Positions 32,241 through 44,216 of a stretch of 55,000 bases of DNA are shown here, piece after piece (the stretch's first letter is position 1; each line of letters starts with the position of its first letter). Location of the stretch: assembly GCA_009760855.2 (NCBI GenBank), contig WPIO01000089.1, positions 1 through 55,000 on the forward strand. The letters run 5' to 3'. Below the pieces are notes generated by a model. It was not told where the DNA came from, made no database searches, and saw only the letters and a list, made by a program, of their open reading frames with translations. The translations under genes were made by a program, and so were the position numbers. Origin of the DNA: Cristatella mucedo. Lineage: Eukaryota > Bryozoa > Phylactolaemata > Cristatellidae.

Positions 32241-32654
32241 AATAGTAAAATAAGTTGGCATCCACAGGCTTCCACGTCCATCCAATACGGCATTATTGCC
32301 CTGGGGTAGCTCTACAGGCAGAATAGGAAAATCTTGAACCAGGGACTGAACTTTTTGAGGATAATGATGTAGCATTTTCCTTGCCAAATCCAACCAAGTG
32401 TAGGAGCAGACAAGCCCCCAAAAAGGGCTCGACCCCAATGGGGCTTAACACCCGGCTTGAGGTATGCTGAGTCCGGCAGAAGGTTTCCAAGGCACTAGAG
32501 GTGTTCTCTATTTTCATGTTCACTTGCCCTTAGTGTCCTCAAAGTCAATTAGCACATCAGCTCCCCATACTATTCCTGAAGGTTAGTGACTGCCCACAGT
32601 AGATGGCAAAGCCTTGAAATTAAATGCCGGACACGATTACTCTCAGTCTATCCC

Positions 32655-32910
<256 letters not shown>

Positions 32911-34123
32911 TGATCATCTGTATCTTACTAGTAGGCCAAGAAATCCAGGCATATTGGCCAGGCATCCGATTGCTCCGCCTACAACAAGCCGATCAGCTTT
33001 AATAGCTTCTCCTGTGCAAGCACTGTTTATTTGCCCAGCATTTAATTCATAATCTCTTTCTCACAATTCCCTTGTTGGTGCAAGTGATACTATACGGAAC
33101 TGTATGCAGAGGCGATTTGTGCTCGGGAATATTCATCCCAGCGGTTTTCCACCAGCCGGTTTTCCACTAGCCGCAAAAGTTTCTTCACTTGCTAATGCTA
33201 TTCAGACCACATGGGGTCCTTGGCTCACTGATTGCAGCACTCCATCGGGCCACGAAATACAAGATAGTAATGCCAAAACAACCTAGGAAAGCGACCACAC
33301 CTGCTAATAGCAGCCACACGGAATCGGTCGCCAGCTATAGATTGTATCTTCCCCCCTGCCTTTGCCCCCACTGCCCTGCCCCTGCTGCTCACCTCTGCCC
33401 CCTGCTCCCCCCCAATGGTCGTCATCGATGCCATCCTTTCCATCATCAACTGGAGGAAGCACCAGAGCTGCTCACCAGCTTCGACAGGCAGATTGGTGGG
33501 GGGGGGGTATCTACTGTTTGGGGTGCCGGCCGGCACCGCACAGGCTCACAACCGTCAACCGGCAGCAAGCTGGTGAGCTGTTCCGGCGCCTCGTGCAAGA
33601 TAAATTAAGAGGCCGCTGTTTTAGGGTTTTGGTGCGATCAAAACTGCGGCTGCCAGCCTAACCCTGCTGCCACACTGCCTAGTTTCCTCCTCGCACATTC
33701 CTTTTGAGTATATCTAGGTCCTTCGGTTACTTCGGAAGTAAACTGAGTAGAAAGGGTGCATGAGAGTCCAGCAGTGGCCATGCAGACACTCCACCAATCA
33801 CGACCTGGTGGCTTAAAAGTGCCAGTGTGATAAATATCCCTAAATATAGTTTTCCAATAAAGTTCCCAGGGAAGCAAGTTGGCAAGCCCTGCCCAGATAG
33901 TACTGATCAGACTTATGAAAGATGTGGCCGAAATGTGGTCTGGCAAACCTGTTGTTTCACTGGCAGAGTAGATCAACACTAACCCATGAAGAATGCTCCA
34001 GAAGGTATTACCCAAGTATGAAAGAGCTTACTTAGCTGTAGCAGGGTCAAAAGAACGACTTCTGCACCCAGCATTGCAGATAGAAACTATCGGTCGAAGC
34101 CACAATTGCTATTTTGCCCTAAG

Positions 34124-34303
34124 GAGAAGTTATTACGACGAGCTGGCCGGCCTCAGGCTTCACAAACCGGATTTAGGCCGACTTCCAAAACGGTCACAGA
34201 ACTACAGGCTCACGGCAGCAGCAGCAGCGCTTGTGACCCACGAACTTTCAGTAGGAAGTCGCTGCAGCGCCTGCAGCACTGGGCAGAAGCTGCAAGCTAC
34301 TGA
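34124..34303 (+). CDS. candidate terminal exon, unknown protein
   Basis: 60 codons after the acceptor-like ATTTTGCCCTAAG, ending at TGA. Basic and Ser-rich: KLLRRAGRPQASQTGF, then RKSLQRLQHWAEAASY at the end. The QASQTGF stretch faintly resembles the PCNA-binding end of p21-type proteins, and the entry phase (0) matches the 27109 candidate. This is weak, and chance is a serious alternative. Confidence 0.15.
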   Translation, partial: EKLLRRAGRPQASQTGFRPTSKTVTELQAHGSSSSACDPRTFSRKSLQRLQHWAEAASY

Positions 34304-35159
34304 CGCAGAGAGTAGGACCAGCTTGTACTAGCTTGCCTTTCAGAAAGGATGGGCACTGCCCTTTATCTGTCCTCCTACATCCTCCCGGGATAACAAGCAG
34401 GTGCCACATCAACAGACGTCCGGGAGGCAAACCACACAGAGTGATCCACTGAAGTCAGCAAATAATTGCTTAGTTCTTAATCATCCTTATGTGCACTTTC
34501 TAACAAGCTTATCCGGCTCCTGCCTGAATGTGAGCTGAATGCTGGTCAAGCTGCTCAAGCTGCTCATCCACACTGCATTCTGCACTCTCTACCACTAATC
34601 CTACGAGTGTTCACGAAGTTTCGGATCGGTAGCCTGATGATCACTGTATCGTTGACCTTTCGTATGGCAACCTCGTGGTAGCAGTTCTTGTCTGGCCAGT
34701 ACAGTTAAGCAGCCTCGGCGCTGCGACCGGATAACGCTTTACCAGCTAGGCACACTGTGCAGAGATTCATCAACAGGTGAGGTAAGGGCTAGGCAATCGC
34801 TCCTTGAGGAGAGTTCTATCCATTCCGAGACTGTTTATATCATGTACTTTAAATACGGTACAGGCATACACAAACACACGTTTACATAGTTACTATGGTT
34901 AGATTCATGATTACAAGTTACAGAGAAAATATAGATGTATACCTATATAACTTAATCTCTATCCAGGCGCTTTACAGCTCCTGCGGCAAGAGAATCAATA
35001 GCCATTGGGCCATGGGGCCACTGACATGCAGGTTACCAAGCATGTATAAACAACCGAGCACCGTGCTTAGTCCGGCATGCTAAATTAAATTTCTATAAGT
35101 ACATTAATGCATAGGTATGGCAAAGTGTATAAACAGTAAGTACTTACAGTATATACATT

Positions 35160-35161
<2 letters not shown>

Positions 35162-35195
<34 letters not shown>

Positions 35196-35196
35196 T

Positions 35197-35230
<34 letters not shown>
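35162..35230. repeat. (AT)n, two blocks
   Basis: Two AT runs separated by ACATTTG. Confidence 0.95.
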
Positions 35231-35232
<2 letters not shown>

Positions 35233-35407
35233 GCACGTATTGTGTATATCAGTGCTTGGCTAGCAACGACGATGTTTCTGGATACAGTTAAAGACATTTG
35301 AGCGTCAAACATCATGGCCAACCTTTCTATTGGTGCAAAACCTAAGCATCATTAAAGATGTGATGCAAAGATTCGCAGCACTTCTTGAGTTATGGTTATT
35401 ACATATA

Positions 35408-35408
<1 letters not shown>

Positions 35409-35487
<79 letters not shown>
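35409..35487. repeat. (GT)n microsatellite
   Basis: About 78 bases of GT. Confidence 0.97.
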
Positions 35488-35488
<1 letters not shown>

Positions 35489-35684
35489 ATCCACTCGTTA
35501 AGTAGCTCATTAAGCTTCTTACCGGCCAGGAATACCTTGCTTACCATAACAGTCCTTCATTCAAAAAATTGAAGCTTATGCACTGTCCTCAGAAATTGTG
35601 TCTTAATCGTTTGTCTCTTCCCCAATATCTCTCACTCCTTTCTTCTTGCTCTGCCCTTCCTTTTTTCTCATTCTTAATAATGAT

Positions 35685-36440
35685 GTTGATAATTACAACA
35701 GTGAACTATTTGCATAGCACCCTAAGGGAACTAAACCTGCCCTTGTTTGGCTCAAGGTTAGAGTGCTTGTATTTAATGACCAGGGTCGTGGGCTCGAGCC
35801 CTCCAGCATAAGCAAAGTATCGAGGTTAAGTTCTTCTCTTTGGGAGCTATACAAAAAGCAGTTTTTCAATCTCTCTCTAGTCACTTTACATATGCTGCAA
35901 AGGCAGCATTTCAAGTGAGTTATGATTGCATGCACAATTCCAGTAAGTGGAAGCATAAACAATGGCAGTTCGCAAGAACAGAGCAAACGCTGAGAGGAAC
36001 ATAATTTTTAGTTTCTTTTTGAAGTCTTTATGTCAGGGGATGTCGTGATTAAAGTCGACGGTGATTTTCAGGCTTTTGAAAGTACAGGAACTGAATAATG
36101 CACGGTCTCCAACGATTTGAGATTGGTTAGAGGCACAGCTAAACGACTAAATTCAGAGAACCAGGTGACACGATGAGAAGTCTGATTGGGGGAGTAGGGA
36201 AGTAATGGAGATAGGTCAAAGAGCAGAGCAAGAGGATGAGGAGACCTAAAAGTGGGTGCCAGAACCTTGAGGTGGAGGCTTAATAGCAAGCCAGTAGATG
36301 TCAGTGACAACAGCCTAATGTGACAGCTGTAACGTTCGAGACTGACAAGCCTTAAAGCCGAGTTTGCACTCACGGCAAGCGTTTGTTTAAGCCGGCAGGA
36401 AGTCCTATGAGTAGTGAGTTACCGAAGGGTAAATGAGTTG
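35685..36440 (-). mobile_element. L2-A fragment interrupted by SINE-B
   Basis: Minus-strand tail pieces at 35685-35735 and from 35863. Reversed coding homology continues to 36440, with the NLKSL-TV phrase near 36110 and the RSPHPLALLF phrase near 36230. Confidence 0.78.
35738..35862 (+). mobile_element. SINE-B
   Basis: TTTGGCTCAAGGTTAGAGTG (box A region), GTGGGCTCGAGCCCTCC (box B), then an L2-A-like tail ending GGGAGCTATAC. Confidence 0.75.
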
Positions 36441-37619
36441 TCACAAATGCATGGATCGGCTGTGGTAACCTTAGTAGTAGTAACCTTATTTTCAGTATTT
36501 TCAGTTCCTCTCTCTCTCTCTCTCTCTCTTTTTCCGGGGGGGATTCTCTTCACAACCCATCTGCTGTTCTTCAATGTAAGTACACTCTCTATTGAAGCTT
36601 TCCTACTATTAGTCCCTTTCGTTATATTTTGTTGTGCAGTCATCTTTTCTCATACGCATTTCAGATTCATGAAGCCTGGCTCATCGCGTAAGTTTGATAT
36701 GGCATCAACAGAGTTCTAATCTACGATGTAGGCCTATTTCACGATGAGCTATAATGTAAGTGACCTTTTCAGCAAACACCATGTCAAAAAATGAAACGTG
36801 AGGTAAATAACTGAACCATACTGAACGTGGCAAAAGAATAAAATAGCCAACAAGAAACAAGTCAGCAGTTACCAAGAGCCCAGAGATCCACTGTCATTAC
36901 CGTGGAAACTGAACTGGTCATGCGGCAAACATAAATGAGTGCCGCATGCCGCTGGCAAGAGATTACAGTCAATGCAATAGACTCAGATAGAGCTAGACAG
37001 GCACGGCGGTGTAGCTTTAATGCAAGAATGTAATCTTAACAAAATGCAGCCCTAAAGCAGCTTAGTGAGAGGCCCACGAAGGTGCAGAGTAAATGCAGAA
37101 GCCAAAAAATTCGAGCTAAAGCGGGATCGCACACAACGAATCTTGATCAGGTGTTCGAACGTGATCTGAAGCCAAGCTGTGTGACGTTTGGACTTCATGG
37201 CACTTAGTCTGTCTGATTTTGGTACCCGGCTGCAATCTCATCGGGGTCAATCGGAGTCATCATTGTCAAGTATCCGGGTAAAGTAAAGTTCAAGATGAGC
37301 ACACGGAGAGAAAGAGAAGCAGAAGCATCGCCCCTTGCTCGCTCCTGGCACACATTGCGTGCACATGCACACACCCGTGCATATTGCACAAATCCGTTCT
37401 CGACTATGTTCATGCTGAAGCTTCTGGTATCACGTCGCTATGAAGCACAGTCTTAATGCAAAGGAAACAAAGCCCGGAAAAACAAATCTCGAGAAGCGTT
37501 TTCAACAGAAAAGTCGCATGCTGGGATGAGGAGAGAATGCTGAGTTAGAAACGGATTGACCATAGTGCACCGGCTCGATTAAGTGGGGGAGAAGACTCAA
37601 GGTGGGCACGTGTACTTAC
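36441..37619. other. intron of ankyrin gene, no feature recognised
   Basis: A short (CT)n run at 36510-36530; otherwise unassigned. Confidence 0.5.
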
Positions 37620-37700
37620 TTCGTCAATCAGCGCCTGGCATTCACTCGGTCGACCTTCTCCGTCCTTGCCGAGCTCCTTGAGTAGCTTTCGATCTTGAAG
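37620..37700 (-). CDS. ankyrin gene, internal exon
   Basis: 81 bases, exactly 27 codons, between the strong acceptor CTCTTCTCTGCAG and the consensus donor GTAAGT. Phase 0 on both sides. Encodes LQDRKLLKELGKDGEG, then a segment ending CQALIDE: charged and helix-like, as in linkers entering an ankyrin domain. Phase agrees with the basic exon upstream and the ankyrin exon downstream. Confidence 0.8.
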
Positions 37701-39324
37701 CTGCAGAGAAGAGAGTTGTATAGTATCTACATTCCGACAAGCCAGTCACGAAGCCAGAGATGGTACAAGCATGTTCAATCACACTTCTCCACGATGGGGT
37801 ATTAGGAATGAGATGCCTTTGCTATGCAACGGATGCCACGCAAACATTTTGTTAAGCTGACATTGCTAAGCATTAATTCGAAATAGGTTAGACCCTTTCC
37901 AATAGGGGGTCTTATCAGTTAATCATTTTCTCATTCAAGCTGTCCCTCCCCCCCCCCGTGTTTGAAGGTTTGCTCTTTAAGTAGTATTCTTGGCGGCCAC
38001 CCTTTCCACTGCCCAAGTTAAATCATCCGAGCAACAAATCGACGACCACTCTGTCCATAAGTCCACTGCTGTTCTGCCTACGAATCAGACAGAGCCCACG
38101 TGTAGCCTAGCGGTTCGTTAATTAGATAAAAACTTTCGGTAGATGAATGTCGGAGGAATGATGGAGCAGGTTACCTGGGCGAGGCCTAAATCAAGGGCAG
38201 CCCGGTGTAAGTCGGGAGGGCATCACCTCGGTCTCAGATTAGTGGGCAGGCTGGCTACGAAACCACGCCCACTCTCTCCAAGCACTCAGCCACTGCTAAT
38301 CAAGAGGCAGAGCGAACCAAAGCATCAGCAGCAGTAGTAGCAACAGTATTGCCGCCAGCTGAGTGATGATCACAGTTAGCAGTTACAGTTGTTGGTGAGG
38401 AGAAGACGAGGCGAATCCATACTCTCCAAAGGACACTCTACTTCTACTGGATGGTGCAGTTAGCCGTGGCAATCGTTGGCTGACGACACACCTCAGTGAT
38501 TCCGAGGTGAGTTGACTGCAGGTAACTTATGGCCCTCAGTATGACTTAAGGACCAAGTTACCCCTAAGCTGAAACGAAGCTTGGCAAATATCGTTCTTTA
38601 CTATCGCCGACCACCCACAAAATTTCCCACCAAAGATGGAGACTTACAAAAAGTCCGGGTGTTTGGGGGTATAGTGAATGATGACTTGTTTATCTGTATT
38701 TAGGTTATATTATGTATCGCCTTCTTGGTCTCTCTCTCCCACTCTCTCTCTCTCCTTTGTCTGCCAATCGCAGTTTCCCGTTGGCTCTGTCTCCTAGTTG
38801 CTATTTTATCAATTCGAAAATAAGTCACCCAATTTGCAATGTCCCTGAAACAGTGCATCGTATTCACGGTATCTTCCCATTAGCCGTGTCCTTTATTCGT
38901 TCTGTCATACCTTCACCGGCTCGCTGTACCCCACCGATCTGTCTGCCTACCTCTCTTTGTCTCTACCTCTCTCTAGACAGTGCTCTTGCAGGCACATGCT
39001 CTGCTTGGGCACTGGGAATCTAAGAAGCCTGAGGTCACCGAAGCCTCAAGCATGAGATTAATAGTAGGCCAGCCGCAGCTCTCACCAGTTGCCACAACAA
39101 ATAGCTGTCTAACTATCAGTAGACACCAGGTTGGGCCGGGCTATGGCTGGCAAAGTCTCGACCAGCCTTCCAGCCCACAGCTGCCACCACTGCTATTAGG
39201 GGGTTGGTCCTTAAGCAAAAGTGAGGAGCTTCTCAGGCAGCTGTGGTCCTAATCATCCCAACCACTGGCAATTGTTTTTCGCTTGCACAATCTACACTGA
39301 CACGAGACACTGTCAAGACCCCGT
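37701..39324. other. intron of ankyrin gene
   Basis: Unassigned apart from a phase-matched ankyrin-like segment at 38175-38222, treated as a finding, and nine C at about 37948. Confidence 0.45.
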
Positions 39325-39533
39325 CAGTCCCTCCCTCTCTTTCTCTGTCTCTCTCTCTTTCTCTACTATGCCTCTGTGTGCTTGTTTCTCTCTCTGTGTC
39401 TCTCTCTCACTCTATCTGTCTGTCTCTCTCTCTCTCTGTTTCTTTCTCTACCTATCTCCCTCCTCTCTCCCTCGCTCTCTCTCCCTTGCTCTCTCTCTCT
39501 CTCTCTCTCTTTCTCTGCCCTGCCTCTGTGTGT

Positions 39534-39597
<64 letters not shown>

Positions 39598-39665
39598 CTG
39601 TCTCTCTCTCTCTCTGTTTCTTTCTCTACCTATCTCCCTCCTCTCTCCCTCGCTCTCTCTCCCTT

Positions 39666-39708
<43 letters not shown>

Positions 39709-39709
39709 T

Positions 39710-39772
<63 letters not shown>

Positions 39773-39862
39773 CTCTCTCTCTCTGTTTCTTTCTCTACCT
39801 ATCTCCCTCCTCTCTTCCTCTCTCTCTCTACTCACTTCTGTTCTCTCTCTTCTTCTCTCCAT
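39325..39862. repeat. CT-rich higher-order repeat
   Basis: Three units of about 175-185 bases. Each has TGTTTCTTTCTCTACCTATC and TCCCTCCTCTCT followed by a long (CT)n block. Long open frames on both strands here are artefacts. Confidence 0.92.
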
Positions 39863-40756
39863 ATCTCACGGTCGGTGTCTTCCTTAAGTCCTATAATCGG
39901 GCTTGGTGGGTAGATTGTGCTGCATACTATTTCATAACTGCAGCTTATCTAGACCTCCACATGACAGAAGCTGTCAGTCACCAGTGGGCTGCAGCAGCAG
40001 CCTCCTGCTTGTCGTTCGAGCACAGGCAGAGACGAGACAGAGCAGCGGAGAAAGAGCTCTGCATGTGCTTTGTTTCCAGCTTTCACTTGCTCATTTCTTA
40101 TTCGCCGATCCTTTACTCCACGATCCTTTACTCCGATCGCTCGGGCGAGTCCAAAAATAACTGGCTCGTTGCAATATGTGCAGTAATTCATGGCGGCTCC
40201 CTTTGAATTGCTGTAGTCCGTTTAACACCATGCATTCATTTGGTAGGTCCCAGCTGTTTTCTTTATCCCCCAATCCAAGCTATAGTTGCTAAGAGTGCCA
40301 AATTCAATCGAAATAAGTAGAAGTGATGAAGTATCAAAACTCCGATATAGACCAGTTCGGCCGCTTAGGTCGCTTAACCTCTATTGCTCTATAGGCCGTA
40401 GGGTCGTGCTGCACCAGCAGCTTGCTAGCTATACGCTTGGCAATGGAGGATTTATATTTCCCGCTGTCTGCTTTGCTATTCCGACCTCAACGAACGGCAA
40501 ATAGCCTTAAATTGAGCTCGACATCATCGCATGATCAAAAAGACTAGTAGCACTTGGATCCCCGCACTCAGGTGAAATGTCTCCACCCATCAGCCTTCCT
40601 GCCATGACCTGCAGTGAAGACTATAAACAAGTGCACACTTGGCATTCAGTTATTATGCTTGCCTCTTGTATTTCGGTGGCAATTCCCTGCTTCTAATCTT
40701 GACCTATGCATCAAGCCGTATTGCTCTGTCATTGTATTTGTCTGTGTGTCATAACG

Positions 40757-40771
40757 AGTGAGAGTGAGTGA

Positions 40772-40855
<84 letters not shown>
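40757..40855. repeat. (GAGT)n(GT)n microsatellite
   Basis: A few GAGT units followed by about 80 bases of GT. Confidence 0.97.
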
Positions 40856-40858
<3 letters not shown>

Positions 40859-41602
40859 TGCGCAAGGAGCCGGAAGTACATCCGAAGGCCGAAATCTGGG
40901 TAGTAAATTCCCAGGCCACCTGGGTAGGGGTAAACGCTGAGCTATTCTCGCAAGGTGCTCAGCTTGAGCAGCTCAACACAATCACCTCTCTGCGGCTCAA
41001 CACGGCTGCACATTACTGTTTTAGGTTCTTGGGAGGTGTGATCTTTGAGAAACTCGTAACAATAGAGTGTCTTGTACTGACTTCTAGTGGTGCATAGCAA
41101 AAGCTGCTCGGACGTACTGCGACAGCCGGCAGATTCGGACCCTATCGAGCCTGTGGCGTGATGGACTCAAGGCGCCTCCAACATTAAGTGTAGCTACACG
41201 GTGTGGGCTTACCAAAAACCCAGATAGGGAGATCTGGGCGATCAGAACTTGGAAACTTGTAGAACGAAATCCCTGGCCTAAAGTACTTTCTCTCAGTCCA
41301 GCTACCTGGTTTTTGTGTATCGGTGCAGTGTATGACATCAGTGGCCTAAGGCAGTGGACTACGTGAGAGCACAAGCCGACGTATATATAGAATTTCCTAG
41401 AATTCAGGACGGGTACCACTGACGTGCCACTTTCGTGCTGAGTCATATTCTTCAGTGCCTTGTCTTAAGTAATCCGGTAGACAAATGGAGGTCAGCTGTT
41501 AGGTGGCATAAGAAGTAATTAATAGCCCTCTGTTCTGTGGCTCTTGCACTCTTGGATAGCTTGCACTGGTCATCAGCCAGTATTAGCAAAGCAGGAGGCT
41601 CA

Positions 41603-41639
41603 CCCACCTAGCCAGCCCCTGTAAGCCTGGCTAGGTGGG
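41603..41639. repeat. perfect hairpin
   Basis: CCCACCTAGCCAG (41603-41615) pairs with CTGGCTAGGTGGG (41627-41639): 13 pairs around an 11-base loop. Confidence 0.8.
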
Positions 41640-42460
41640 CTGACAAAGCTCCATCCACGGCAGCTTCACTGAAGGTGGGCGGGGCAGGAGCTAGAGCTTA
41701 GAGGTTAGGTGAGTAGGGAACTGCAGCTCGCCTGTCGGCGACAGCAGAAGAGGCTAACTTGGCTTTCACGATCAAACACGGGGCAAAGGGAGATTGCTGG
41801 CTGTTAACTGAGTACTTACGTTCACTCGAGAGGCAAAGGGCTTGCATTATATGAAAAAAGTGCTGGTAAAGGTGACAAAACGTGTAACAAAGCATGTAAC
41901 AAAACTCTGCCTGTCAGCCGTCGATCTAGGGTGAGATCAAGCTGAGCCGGTGATGCAATTCGACAGCCAACGAGTGGCACGCTAACGACATGTGCTGCAG
42001 TGACAGCTTATCCCGCTAATGCTGCCACCACAGCTTTGACAGCATCTGTCGTTACTGCTGCCTCTGCTGCTGCTGCTGTTACTACCACCTCACCTCCCCA
42101 GCTTCGAGAGCTGCTTCTCCCTCGGCAGTCGGGCCAGAGGGAGAAGCTTTGTGAGCTTTTTCTGGTCTCCTTATAAGTAACATATGCAGAAGCCACTGGC
42201 GCTGCCCCACGAGAGTGCCTCCCCCAGCAGGCGATCAGATCAACGAAACAGGCTGGATGGCAGTCACATGCAGGATTGCCTGCCGGCATGGTAAGAGCAA
42301 AAATGAACGGCCAGCACTTGCAGCCGTCAAGGACTCACCCTCACATGACAAAAAAGAGAGTGCAGTCAACTCGGTCACACTACGGTGTGGGTGATGCCAT
42401 GACCAAGCTGATTTTATCCGGCTCTTGCCTCATTCTGCCCTAACCTTTACACGTCGAGAA

Positions 42461-42464
<4 letters not shown>

Positions 42465-42494
<30 letters not shown>
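42465..42494. repeat. (GA)n microsatellite
   Basis: About 30 bases of GA, 350 bases upstream of the GPCR start. Confidence 0.9.
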
Positions 42495-42496
<2 letters not shown>

Positions 42497-42845
42497 CAGC
42501 CAACTATGACCAGTCCCTTGGGTGACGACTTGACATTGTTGTGTGCCTATTGAGCTCGAATGCTATCGAAGGCACGTGCACAAGCACGCTCGAGCGAGCT
42601 CTCTCCATCGCAAGTGCACATCCTGTGGCACGTTGCACTCTGGCACTCTCGACGTTTCCCTCACAGGTGAAGTTTAGATCAGTCGCCGTCGACTTGAAGG
42701 ACCACTCTGGCACAATTCCACCAGCGTGGACAGGTGAACAGAGTGCTGCTCCTGGGCCTTGCCGCCCGAGAAGCAGGCGGCCTGTCGGGTCGGCCACTCG
42801 AAGACGAGCCCATCGCCTCCGCGGTAGTCGGTCCGGACCAGAGTA

Positions 42846-44216
42846 ATGGCCCTTCCGGCCGCGCTGGTGCTGTTCGCCACCAGCACGGCGGGTATGCTGG
42901 CAGGCAGTGGCGGCAGCAACAGTGGCAGCTGGACTGAGGCCAAACTCGCGGCGGCAGCAGCAACGCCGACTGCGGCTGCCGCGGCGGCGGCGAGCCTGCA
43001 GTCCACGCTGTCGATGCAGGACCACGTGGAGCCCGAAGTGAAGACGTCGCTTTACGTCCTGCTCGTCGCAGTCACCGTCATCGGCGTTATAGGCAACCTG
43101 ATGACAATCGCCTCGGTGGCGATGTCGCGCAAGCTGCAGACAGTGCCCAACGTCTACGTCGTCAACCTAGCCATCGCCGACCTGGCCATCTGCGCCATGT
43201 CAGCGCCGTTCTCCATTTATACGCTCATGCAGTCGAACACGGTGCTCAAGCTCACAGCCCTGTGCACGTTCATGGGCGCACTGACGCTGCTCTGCCTGAT
43301 CCTGACCATCGTCAACCTCGCCATGATTGCCGTCAACCGCTATGTGCTGCTGGTGCGGGGCAGCAAGCTGTACATACGCCTGTTCACGCGACGCAATGTG
43401 GGCATCAGCGTGGCGGCCGTCTACGGCCTGGCGCTGCTCGGCATTCTGCCACCGCTGGTCGGCTTCGGCCGCATCGGCTTCAACTTCAAGATGGGCATAT
43501 GCATCTTCGTCGCCGACGACACCCTCACCTACTGGTATGTGCAGGGCATCCTGCACATCATAATCGCCGGCCCGTGCATCGTCCTCACCGTCTTCTGCTA
43601 CGTCCGCATCCTTTCACACTTCCGGGCGGCCGAGCGGCGAGTCGTCGAGCAGGCGTACGCAAACAGCGCTGGCTCTGCTGCCGCGTCGCCCTCGGTAGCT
43701 ACACGAGCGTCGTCGACGGCGGCAAACGGTGGTGCTGGCAATCTGCCGGTGGCGGCTCGTGCGGCCGCCTACTTGGCGGGCCCTCTCGCCTCGTCTGACC
43801 ACGACAGCTCCCACTTCGAGGACTGCGAGCTGTCGTCGTCGGCAGCGGCTACAGCAAACGGCTCGGGCGCCGCCGGAGCCCCCACCGCCGTGACGCCGTC
43901 GTCAGCGACCAAAAGCTACGAGGCAACGTACACGTCCGTTCGCCACAAGCGGTCTCGCGCATCGCGTCGCGTCACGTTCAACCTGCTGACCGTGTTCCTT
44001 ATGTTCCTCGTCTGCTGGCTTCCCATCATCGTCATATTCACGGCCGACTTTTACAACCAGTTTCCGGCTGTCATCAGCCATTATGCCATGACGCTGGCCA
44101 TGGCTAACTCGTGCCTCAACGTGTTCATATATGCTGGAATGAACCGCGGATTCCGCAAGACGTACTGGTACCTGCTCAGCTTCCAGTGCTCGAAGCTTCG
44201 AGCCGATCTGTCCTGA
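42846..44216 (+). CDS. class A (rhodopsin-like) GPCR, NRY type, intronless
   Basis: A complete 456-residue seven-transmembrane receptor in one exon. The amino end (1-65) is Ala/Ser-rich with a hydrophobic start. TM1 spans about 66-90 with GN at 83-84, and TM2 holds LAIAD with Asp112. Cys140 at the start of TM3 and Cys219 in loop 2 can form the usual disulphide. TM3 ends NRY (164-166) instead of DRY. TM6 has CWLP (390-393). TM7 has NVFIY (425-429), so the NPxxY proline is Val. Loop 3 is about 120 residues, low complexity, and ends in a basic RASRRVTF segment that is a possible kinase site. The NRY and the G-x-G-C loop-2 pattern recall the Tre1/Moody/GPR84 and melatonin-like receptors; the ligand is unknown. 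Codons are strongly GC-rich compared with the surrounding introns. It lies antisense inside an intron of the ankyrin gene. No AATAAA is visible soon after the stop. Confidence 0.93.
   Translation: MALPAALVLFATSTAGMLAGSGGSNSGSWTEAKLAAAAATPTAAAAAAASLQSTLSMQDHVEPEVKTSLYVLLVAVTVIGVIGNLMTIASVAMSRKLQTVPNVYVVNLAIADLAICAMSAPFSIYTLMQSNTVLKLTALCTFMGALTLLCLILTIVNLAMIAVNRYVLLVRGSKLYIRLFTRRNVGISVAAVYGLALLGILPPLVGFGRIGFNFKMGICIFVADDTLTYWYVQGILHIIIAGPCIVLTVFCYVRILSHFRAAERRVVEQAYANSAGSAAASPSVATRASSTAANGGAGNLPVAARAAAYLAGPLASSDHDSSHFEDCELSSSAAATANGSGAAGAPTAVTPSSATKSYEATYTSVRHKRSRASRRVTFNLLTVFLMFLVCWLPIIVIFTADFYNQFPAVISHYAMTLAMANSCLNVFIYAGMNRGFRKTYWYLLSFQCSKLRADLS

Larger units (their letters stand above)
39863..42464. 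other. intron of ankyrin gene / upstream of the GPCR
   Basis: Holds (GT)n at 40757-40855 and a hairpin at 41603-41639. No other gene is supported. Confidence 0.5.

Noticed and set aside
32524-32575. Minus-strand segment GADVLIDFEDTKG that looks like an ankyrin hairpin
   Set aside because: Phases do not fit the ankyrin gene model, a stop follows within two codons and the donor would be GC; treated as chance.
34560-34705. Minus-strand segment reading YWPDKNCYHEVAIRKV, superficially Tudor-like
   Set aside because: Only about 46 codons between stops, with no good acceptor or donor pair; likely chance.
39221-40206. Long Ser/Leu open frames over CT repeats
   Set aside because: Translations of a dinucleotide repeat; the opposite strand is open too.
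42504-43025. Long minus-strand open frames opposite the GPCR start
   Set aside because: Shadow frames caused by GC-rich codons of the receptor gene.
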